Of a stretch of 5,325 bases of DNA, positions 1 through 4,490 are shown one piece after another. Both the position numbers and the translations under genes were made by a program. This stretch comes from Planctomycetota bacterium (lineage in GTDB: Bacteria; Planctomycetota; UBA1135; GCA-002686595), in contig SCVU01000452.1 of NCBI GenBank assembly GCA_004296785.1, positions 1 to 5,325 of the forward strand, written 5' to 3'. Below the pieces are notes generated by a model that did no database searches, was not told the DNA's origin, and saw only the letters and a program-made list of their open reading frames with translations. The first letter of the stretch is position 1, and every line of letters starts with the position of its first letter.

Positions 1-778
1 CCATCCAGCGATAGTCGGTCGGCGACACGCGCGTGTTGCACGCGAACACGTTGCCGCCCCAGATCTGCCAGCCGCCGGGCCACAGCTCCTGCGGCGCGAC
101 GGACCAGCTCGCGGTGACGGGACTGTATGCGGCGATCTCGCGCTTGAACGTCGGCAGCTGTGTGTCGAGCTCGATCGTCGCGAGATTCGAGCCGGTCTTG
201 AGCTGCAGCAGCGAACCCGACGCGTGCACGAGGTTGCTCCACGCGCCGTGGTAGGCCGAGTAACCCCACGCTTCGTTGAGCGTGTGGAACACCGCGTACT
301 CCTCGCCGGTGTACGCGATCTGGTACTGCGCCGACGGCGTCACGCTCGTCCACGCGTTCAGCATCGCGCTGTACGCGCGCATCACGGTCGTGCCGCTGGG
401 CGCGTTGTCGACGACGAACGCGGTCTTGCCCTTCGTGAAGACGAACGGGAAGCCGCCGGGCGCGGTCGTGATCGGCGCCGACTGGTTGAGCAAGGCGCTG
501 TACGCGCGCAACACGCCGCCCGCTTCCTCGGTGACCAGCACCCAGTCGTGCTGCGCGCGGATCGTCGAGCCGGGCGGCGAGACGGTCGTCCACTGCTGCG
601 CCAGCGCCGAGTAGACCTGAATGCCCGCCGCATTCTGGTGCGCGACCAGGTGGTCGGTCTGCGCGTAGCCGTTGGCGGCCGTGTAGCTCGTCGAGCTCCA
701 CTGCGGAAACGCAGCGGGGGCGAGGCACGCGACGGTGAGAGGAGCGACGAGAAACGCCGAGCGGATGGGGAGCTTCAT
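1..778 (-). CDS. Secreted tandem-repeat protein, beta-propeller-like (C-terminus beyond left edge)
   Basis: The frame is open from an ATG at 778 down to the window edge (259 residues visible), with no stop reached, so the C-terminus is missing. Residues 1 to about 23 form a signal peptide: K2 and R6, a hydrophobic core LVAPLTVACLAPAA, then FPQW. C18 is preceded by LTVA, only a poor lipobox, so ordinary signal peptidase cleavage seems likelier than lipidation. The mature part consists of repeats of about 37 to 45 residues, each with a Tyr-Ser-(Ala) turn followed six or seven residues later by Trp: VYSALAQQW at 55, AYSALLNQS at 92, AYSAMLNAW at 135, GYSAYHGAW at 172, AYSPVTASW at 217. This resembles Kelch/propeller blades (tyrosine, then tryptophan). 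No catalytic motif is visible and I do not recognise a named family. No clear Shine-Dalgarno precedes the ATG. It lies 68 bp downstream of the beta-helix gene on the same strand. Exported repeat protein is well supported; the propeller fold is inference. Confidence 0.8.
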   Translation of the reverse strand, partial: MKLPIRSAFLVAPLTVACLAPAAFPQWSSTSYTAANGYAQTDHLVAHQNAAGIQVYSALAQQWTTVSPPGSTIRAQHDWVLVTEEAGGVLRAYSALLNQSAPITTAPGGFPFVFTKGKTAFVVDNAPSGTTVMRAYSAMLNAWTSVTPSAQYQIAYTGEEYAVFHTLNEAWGYSAYHGAWSNLVHASGSLLQLKTGSNLATIELDTQLPTFKREIAAYSPVTASWSVAPQELWPGGWQIWGGNVFACNTRVSPTDYRWM

Positions 779-792
779 GGGCAGTTCGAGCC

Positions 793-808
793 CGTGAACG
801 GGTTCACG
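793..808. repeat. Short perfect inverted repeat (hairpin) between the two minus-strand secreted-protein genes
   Basis: Seven-base arms CGTGAAC and GTTCACG are separated by GG; as RNA this folds as a 6-bp stem with a 4-nt loop. It lies about 14 nt upstream of the ATG at 778 and about 38 nt downstream of the beta-helix stop at 847, on the minus strand. There is no T-tract after it, so it is a weak candidate for a terminator. It could instead be an intercistronic mRNA-processing or stability hairpin, a protein-binding dyad, or chance in GC-rich DNA. Confidence 0.35.
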
Positions 809-846
809 CGCGGCTCCCCACGCGCGAAACCGAGAATCTCGCCCGA

Positions 847-2535
847 CTACGGCGCGATCGTCGCCGTGAGCCCCGTCGACAGCTCGACCGGGTTCCCCGC
901 GCCGACGAGATCGACGTTCGCGGTCTGGAACGCGACGGTGATCCCGACCGCGCTCGGCGAGTTCGGAACCGCGACGACGAGCGTGCCCTGACCCGCGACC
1001 GTGCCCGCGCTCCCGAGCGAGCTCGGGAACGGCGACAGCGCGAGCAGCACTTCGCCGATGCCGGGCAACTGCAGTCCGCAGCCGCCGACCGTGCCGTCGA
1101 TGCCGAGGAAGTAGAGGCCGAGCCCGGTCGGGTAGAGCCCCGCCGTCAGCTTCAGCGTCGCGTTCTGCCCGATCTGCAGCGCCGCCGTCGGGCTCGCGAG
1201 CTCGGCCGTGTTGCCGAAGCAACCCGCGATCGCGGTGAACGCCGTCGGTGCCGTCTCGAACGCGCCGATGTCGACGCGCGGCGTGCTGCCCGCGCCCTTG
1301 TCGAGCTTGCCCGGCACGTCCTGGAACCGCGCGGCGCCAGCGAAGTCGAGCGTCGCGAACGCCGGAACGGCGGCCGAGTTGCCGGCATCGACGCCCGGCG
1401 AGCTCGCGAGCAGGCGGAAGTCGTTCGCGCCGGCGTTCGCGAACTGCGGATCCGCGCCGCTGTTGCCCGTGCCCGCGTAGCCGCCCTCGACGATCGAGTA
1501 CGTGACGTTGATCGCGGCGGTGACTTGATTCGCGGACGCCTGCGCGCCGCCCGGACCTTCGTTGTCGTAGATCACGCAGTTCGCGATCGTCGCGTTCGCC
1601 GCGCCCTGGTTGCGCAGGCCGCCGACCATGCCGGTCGCGTTCGTCGCGATGTTGCCGACGATCGTGCAGTTGCGGATCTGCGGATTGCCGTTCGACCCGA
1701 CCCACACGCCGCCGCCGCCGCCGGTGCCGGTCGCGGTGTTCGCGCGGAAGATGCAGTTCGACACGATCGGGCCGGTCGACTGGAAGATCTCGAGCGCGCC
1801 CGCGCGCGCGGCGGTGTTGTTCTGGAACAGGCAGCGGTCGAAGCGCAGTGCGCCGCCCGCCGCGACGTCGAATGCTCCGCCGAAGCTGCCGCCGTTGCCG
1901 TTCTGGAACGTGCAGTCGGTGAACGTCGGCGCGCCGCCGTTGTTGATGTAGCCCGCGGCGCCGCCGAACGTGCAGCGGTTGTTCGTGAACAGGCAGTTGC
2001 GGATCGCCGGGCTCACCGCGCCGACGACGAGGATGCCGCCGCCGCGATCCTGATTCGTGCCGCCGCCGTTCGCGTTGCCGCCGCGCACTTGGAAGCCGTC
2101 GAGGATCGCCGTGCTGTTCGTGCCGGTCGTCGTGACGAGGTGGAAGCTGTTGTCGGCGACACCGACGGTCGCGTCGTCGCCGAGCAGGTCGCCGTCGAGG
2201 ATGCTCCACGCGCTGCCGAACGGCGGGCGCTCGGCCGGCGTCGTCTCGGTGCCGAGGAACGAGCCGTAGATCGCGACGCCGTTCTTCAGCGCGAACGCGA
2301 TCGTCCGCGTCGTCGTCAGCGTCGGCACGTAGCGGCCCTGCGCGGCGAAGATCTGGTCGCCGGCGATCGCCGCGGCGAGCGCGGTCTGCAGGCCGGCGGA
2401 GCCCTGGTACGCGTCGGCCCACGAGCTGCCGTCGTTCGCGCCGGTGGCGAGGTTCGCGTTGACGTAGCGCGTGCCGGCGAGAGCGGGCGCGACGAGGAGC
2501 AGGGAAGCGACGAAGGTGCGCGAGACGTGGAGCAT
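847..2535 (-). CDS. Secreted right-handed parallel beta-helix protein with choice-of-anchor-Q-like segment and planctomycete-type C-terminal domain
   Basis: 562 residues, stop TAG at 847-849. The ATG at 2535 is chosen because it begins a textbook signal peptide (residues 1-20, ending APALA before GTRYVN). The frame remains open to 3009, but that part is Arg/Ala-rich and lies opposite the VOC gene. Residues 22-90 (RYVNANLATGANDGSSWADAY, then AGDQIFAAQGRY) match the usual N-terminal cap of pectate-lyase-like surface proteins. Residues about 140-350 form beta-helix coils of 26 to 30 residues, each with an NC/DC/RC motif: C181, C208, C235, C261, C290, C320. FxxN turns and GGA/GGG turns resemble those of Pmp-type repeats. 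FRLLASSPGVDAGN (373-386) and VDIGAFE (421-427) match the choice-of-anchor-Q pattern. Residues about 438-562 (GCFGN, C486, NPVELSTGLTATI) resemble a C-terminal beta-domain frequent on exported planctomycete proteins, perhaps used for sorting or anchoring. No polysaccharide-lyase catalytic set was recognised, so adhesin or surface structure is as likely as an enzyme. Confidence 0.9.
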   Translation of the reverse strand: MLHVSRTFVASLLLVAPALAGTRYVNANLATGANDGSSWADAYQGSAGLQTALAAAIAGDQIFAAQGRYVPTLTTTRTIAFALKNGVAIYGSFLGTETTPAERPPFGSAWSILDGDLLGDDATVGVADNSFHLVTTTGTNSTAILDGFQVRGGNANGGGTNQDRGGGILVVGAVSPAIRNCLFTNNRCTFGGAAGYINNGGAPTFTDCTFQNGNGGSFGGAFDVAAGGALRFDRCLFQNNTAARAGALEIFQSTGPIVSNCIFRANTATGTGGGGGVWVGSNGNPQIRNCTIVGNIATNATGMVGGLRNQGAANATIANCVIYDNEGPGGAQASANQVTAAINVTYSIVEGGYAGTGNSGADPQFANAGANDFRLLASSPGVDAGNSAAVPAFATLDFAGAARFQDVPGKLDKGAGSTPRVDIGAFETAPTAFTAIAGCFGNTAELASPTAALQIGQNATLKLTAGLYPTGLGLYFLGIDGTVGGCGLQLPGIGEVLLALSPFPSSLGSAGTVAGQGTLVVAVPNSPSAVGITVAFQTANVDLVGAGNPVELSTGLTATIAP

Positions 2536-2622
2536 GGTGGGAATCGAGGGTGTGGGGGCCGCGCGCGAGCCGAGCGAGCGAGCCTCCCAGCTAGCGTAAC
2601 AGACGCGCGTTACGCTGCGGGG
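2536..2622. promoter_or_regulatory. Divergent intergenic promoter region
   Basis: These 87 bp separate the divergently oriented beta-helix and VOC start codons, so promoters for both directions should lie here or just inside the genes. It contains a purine-rich stretch, a GAGC/GCGA-rich run (about 2566-2582) and a perfect inverted repeat at 2593-2616. Neither start has a good Shine-Dalgarno: only GCGGGG directly before the ATG at 2623, and nothing before 2535. No convincing TTGACA/TATAAT pair is visible. The best -10-like hexamer is TACGCT, once per arm of the inverted repeat and pointing outward in both directions. Confidence 0.5.
2593..2616. promoter_or_regulatory. Perfect 8-bp inverted repeat; candidate operator or back-to-back -10 elements
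   Basis: The arms AGCGTAAC (2593-2600) and GTTACGCT (2609-2616) are exact reverse complements around an 8-bp centre, the geometry of a dimeric regulator site. The right arm ends 6 bp before the ATG at 2623. Each arm contains outward-pointing TACGCT, fitting the TANNNT -10 pattern. On the plus strand the spacing would put transcription start at or next to the ATG, giving a leaderless message for the VOC gene. On the minus strand it would give a leader of about 50 nt. It could alternatively form a short hairpin in a transcript begun further upstream. Confidence 0.45.
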
Positions 2623-3060
2623 ATGAGCACGACGCCGCGCCCCGCCGTTCGCACGAGCTCGAACCTCTTTCCGACGCTGTCGTACGACGATGCGCACGCC
2701 GCGCTCGCGTTCCTCGAGCGCGCGTACGGATTCCAGCGCCGTTTCATCGTGCCCGACGACAAGGGCGGCATCCGCCATTCGGAGGTCTCGTTCGGCGACG
2801 GCGTGATCATGGTGTCGAGCTCGAAGCCCGCCGAAGGGCGCGTCAGTCCGAGGAGCGGCGGTGCGCAGGGCTCGGGTCTGTGCGTGTACGTCGCGGATCC
2901 CGACGCGCACTACGCGCGCGCGAAGGCCGCGGGCGCCGAGATCGTGCGCGAGCTCCGCACCGAGGAGTACGGCGCGCGCGGCTACATGACGCGCGACCCC
3001 GAAGGGCACGGCTGGTATTTCAGCGACTACCGGCCGGGCGAGTACTGGAACCTCGGCTAG
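2623..3060 (+). CDS. VOC-superfamily (glyoxalase/bleomycin-resistance fold) protein
   Basis: 145 residues, usual for a single-chain two-module VOC protein. The ATG at 2623 begins MSTTPRPAV just before the first conserved strand; the frame is open upstream, but that part is antisense to the beta-helix gene and Arg/Ala-rich. Module 1 is residues about 13-66: NLFPTLSYDDAHAALAFLERAYGF, then RHSEVSFGDGVIMVSS. Module 2 is about 84-135: GLCVYVADPDAHYARAKAAGAEIV, then the YGARGYMTRDPEGHGWYF signature. Candidate metal or active-site residues by position are H52, E114/E115, and E127 in DPEGH. VOC enzymes include lyases, dioxygenases, epimerases and antibiotic-binding proteins; the sequence looks like the broad PhnB/YraH-like 'VOC family protein' group and substrate cannot be assigned. 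No signal peptide, so cytoplasmic. It probably forms a two-gene unit with the methyltransferase 21 bp downstream. Confidence 0.88.
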   Translation: MSTTPRPAVRTSSNLFPTLSYDDAHAALAFLERAYGFQRRFIVPDDKGGIRHSEVSFGDGVIMVSSSKPAEGRVSPRSGGAQGSGLCVYVADPDAHYARAKAAGAEIVRELRTEEYGARGYMTRDPEGHGWYFSDYRPGEYWNLG

Positions 3061-3081
3061 CGCTCACTTCGCGCGACTTCC

Positions 3082-3675
3082 ATGATCCGCAGGCACAGCG
3101 TCGAGTTCTTCGAGCCGCGCTTTCAGCAGCACATCGCCAACGGCGACCTCGCGCTCAATCCGTTCGAGACGCTGGCGCTCGAACACGTTCGCGGCGACGT
3201 GCTGGACTTCGGCTGCGGGCTCGGCAACTTCGCGTTGGCCGCGGCGCGGCGCGGGCACCGCGTCCGCGCGATCGATGGCAGCGCGACCGCGATCCGCCGC
3301 ATTCGCGACGCGGCTGCGGCGGAGCGACTCGCCGTCACCGCCGAACAGGCGGACATCGGGACGTTCGAGCTCGACGGGACCTACGACCGCGCGATCGCGA
3401 TCGGACTGTTCATGTTCTTCGCGCGCGACCGCGCACTCGCGCTGCTCGCGCAACTCCAGCGATCGGTCCGACCCGGCGGCGTGGCGGTCGTCAACGTGCT
3501 CACCGAGGGGACGACGTTCCTCGACATGTTCGACCCAACGGACCACTACCTGTTCCGGCCCGGCGAGCTGGAAGAGCTTTTCGATGGTTGGCGGATCCTC
3601 GTCACGCGCGCCGACACGTATCCCGCTGCCGGTGAGACGCTCAAGGTCTTCGCGACGGTCGTCGCCGCCCGCTAG
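3082..3675 (+). CDS. Class I SAM-dependent methyltransferase, TehB-like
   Basis: 197 residues, the size of TehB-type tellurite/small-molecule methyltransferases. The N-terminal FFEPRFQQHIANGDLALNPFE (9-29) is the substrate-side cap. Motif I VLDFGCGLGN is at 40-49, the acidic residue ending strand 2 is D65 (VRAIDGS), motif II region is QADIGTF (89-95), strand 4 is YDRAIAIGLFMFF (101-113), and RPGGVAVVNVL (130-140) is the post-motif strand. EGTTFLDMFDP (142-152) and LFDGWRI (166-172) also match TehB-like proteins, as does the TLKVFATVVAAR C-terminus. The ATG at 3082 directly precedes the conserved cap; no clear Shine-Dalgarno is present, and the 21-bp spacing from the VOC stop suggests co-transcription. 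The family transfers methyl from S-adenosylmethionine to small acceptors (tellurite, selenite or thiols in known cases). The actual acceptor is unknown, so I do not assign tehB. Confidence 0.9.
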   Translation: MIRRHSVEFFEPRFQQHIANGDLALNPFETLALEHVRGDVLDFGCGLGNFALAAARRGHRVRAIDGSATAIRRIRDAAAAERLAVTAEQADIGTFELDGTYDRAIAIGLFMFFARDRALALLAQLQRSVRPGGVAVVNVLTEGTTFLDMFDPTDHYLFRPGELEELFDGWRILVTRADTYPAAGETLKVFATVVAAR

Positions 3676-3808
3676 ACCGCGCACCCGGTTCGCAAGGAGG
3701 ACGCGAACGCCGCGCACTGGGACTGGCGGACAACACGCGGGTGTGCGAGGTTGATCGAGCCTCCGCCGCCGTCGCGGAGCGAACCCCTCCTCCCGCAGGA
3801 ACCCATTC
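3676..3808 (+). promoter_or_regulatory. 133-bp leader/intergenic region before the redoxin-like gene, with several small hairpins
   Basis: GTTCGC (3688-3693) and GCGAAC (3703-3708) form a 6-bp stem whose 9-nt loop contains AAGGAGGA. CTCCGC (3761-3766) and GCGGAG (3774-3779) form a second 6-bp stem. TCCTCC (3788-3793) can pair either with the GGAGGA at 3696-3701 or, through TCCT, with the AGGA at 3797-3800. No T-tract follows either stem, so a factor-independent terminator after the methyltransferase is not supported. No convincing promoter hexamers are visible; TTGATC at 3751-3756 lacks a matching -10. Confidence 0.4.
3797..3800 (+). promoter_or_regulatory. Shine-Dalgarno site for the redoxin-like gene
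   Basis: AGGA (within GCAGGAA) lies 8 nt before the ATG at 3809, a normal spacing. It is the only reasonable ribosome-binding site among the four complete genes here and fixes this start, which also begins a signal peptide. Confidence 0.6.
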
Positions 3809-4378
3809 ATGAAACTACCGCTCTTGCTCGGCCTCGGCGCACTCGCGCTGCTCGCCGTGCCCCTCCTCGCTTTCGCGGGTGACGAACCCGCGAAGGGCAA
3901 GCCCGTGCCGGGCGAGCCCATGCCCGCGTTCACCGCCAAGGTCGTGCAGACGATCGACTCGTCGAAGCCGGCCGGAGTGACCGTCTACATGACGCTCGGC
4001 GTCAACTGCCCGGCGACGCCGCAGTACACCGAGCGCGTCAAGGACATCGAGCGCGCGTACCTCTCGAAGGGCGTGTCGTTCGTCTACATCTACCCGAACA
4101 AGACCGAGTCGAGCGAGGCGAAGGCGGCCTTCCACCTGAAGTCCGGCTACGTCGGCGGCATGATCGACGACGAGGGCGCGCGCATCACGAAGCTGCTCGC
4201 CGGCAAGAAGACGTCCGAGGCGTTCGTCGTCGGCAAGGACGGCAAGATCGCGTACCGCGGCGGCATCGACGACAGCTTGAAGGCCGCGGAAGTCAAGCAG
4301 AAGTACCTCGCGACCGCGCTCGACGAGTTGCTCGCCGGCAAGCCGGTGACGACCCAGTCGACGCAGCCGTTTGGCTGA
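3809..4378 (+). CDS. Exported thioredoxin-fold (redoxin/AhpC-TSA-like) protein with a single cysteine
   Basis: 189 residues. Residues 1-23 are a signal peptide (MKLPLLLGLG, a Leu/Ala core, AFA before GDEP), so the protein should act outside the cytoplasm. There is no lipobox. A Pro-rich linker (30-40) leads into the thioredoxin fold: VTVYMTLGVNCPATPQYTER (57-76), a helix with IERAYLSKG (80-88), VSFVYIYPNKTESSEAKAAF (89-108), a central strand with IDDEGARITKLL (119-130), then TSEAFVVGKDGKIAYRGGID (135-154) and ALDELLAGKPV (170-180). This order matches planctomycete redoxin-family proteins of the ECPLA...TPEAFVLD...YRGRIDD...LDELLAGKPV type. C67 in NCP is the only cysteine. The usual cis-Pro after Thr appears replaced by Ser (T135-S136), so disulfide exchange is doubtful; a one-cysteine peroxidase-like or binding role is possible. 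It ends at TGA 4378, followed by strong hairpins. Confidence 0.82.
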   Translation: MKLPLLLGLGALALLAVPLLAFAGDEPAKGKPVPGEPMPAFTAKVVQTIDSSKPAGVTVYMTLGVNCPATPQYTERVKDIERAYLSKGVSFVYIYPNKTESSEAKAAFHLKSGYVGGMIDDEGARITKLLAGKKTSEAFVVGKDGKIAYRGGIDDSLKAAEVKQKYLATALDELLAGKPVTTQSTQPFG

Positions 4379-4392
4379 GGCGTCAAGTACTA

Positions 4393-4412
4393 GAGCTGCC
4401 GGTCGGCAGCTC
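4393..4412. terminator. Perfect 8-bp hairpin after the redoxin-like gene
   Basis: GAGCTGCC and GGCAGCTC pair perfectly around a GGTC tetraloop, starting 15 nt after the stop at 4378. No T-tract follows on the plus strand, and the minus strand has only TAGTACTT. It is probably part of a termination or 3'-end-stabilising structure, or a first hairpin ahead of the stronger one at 4428. Confidence 0.5.
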
Positions 4413-4427
4413 CCATTCGACGGCCGC

Positions 4428-4459
4428 GCGCGGCGGTGCTCGAACGAGCGCCGCCGCGC
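4428..4459 (+). terminator. Strong 14-bp hairpin terminator, possibly bidirectional
   Basis: The arms at 4428-4441 and 4446-4459 pair over 14 positions (13 Watson-Crick plus one T-G wobble at 4437/4450) around a GAAC tetraloop. The plus strand then reads TCGTTTCT, a short T-run, as expected for an intrinsic terminator of the redoxin-like gene. It also lies about 31 nt beyond the stop of the convergent peptidase gene at 4491, so it may limit read-through from both sides, although the minus-strand exit has no T-run. Confidence 0.65.
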
Positions 4460-4490
4460 TCGTTTCTGCGGAACGCGTCACCATCGCCCG

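Noticed and set aside
14..22. Low-T stretches and CG runs considered as tRNA, CRISPR or insertion-sequence ends
   Set aside because: No cloverleaf, no regularly spaced direct repeats with unique spacers, and no terminal inverted repeats with a transposase were found anywhere in the window.
224..991. Long plus-strand open frame over the left genes
   Set aside because: Arg-rich shadow antisense to the repeat-protein gene, crossing its start and into the beta-helix 3' end; no domain or signal.
1525..2622. 366-codon upstream extension of the VOC frame on the plus strand
   Set aside because: It is antisense to the beta-helix gene, low-complexity Arg/Ala/Val, and results from the lack of stops in GC-rich DNA; VOC homology begins only after the Met at 2623.
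2536..3009. 158-residue N-terminal extension of the beta-helix reading frame
   Set aside because: It lies opposite the well-supported VOC gene, is Arg/Ala/His-rich without domains, and would bury the clear signal peptide that starts at 2535.
3741..3812. Short GTG frame ending in an ATGA overlap with the redoxin-like gene
   Set aside because: No ribosome-binding site at proper distance, unremarkable composition, and likely by chance; kept only as a remark on the leader.
3064..3939. Minus-strand open frame of 291 codons
   Set aside because: Antisense to the methyltransferase and the start of the redoxin-like gene, spans a real intergenic region, and shows no recognisable domain.
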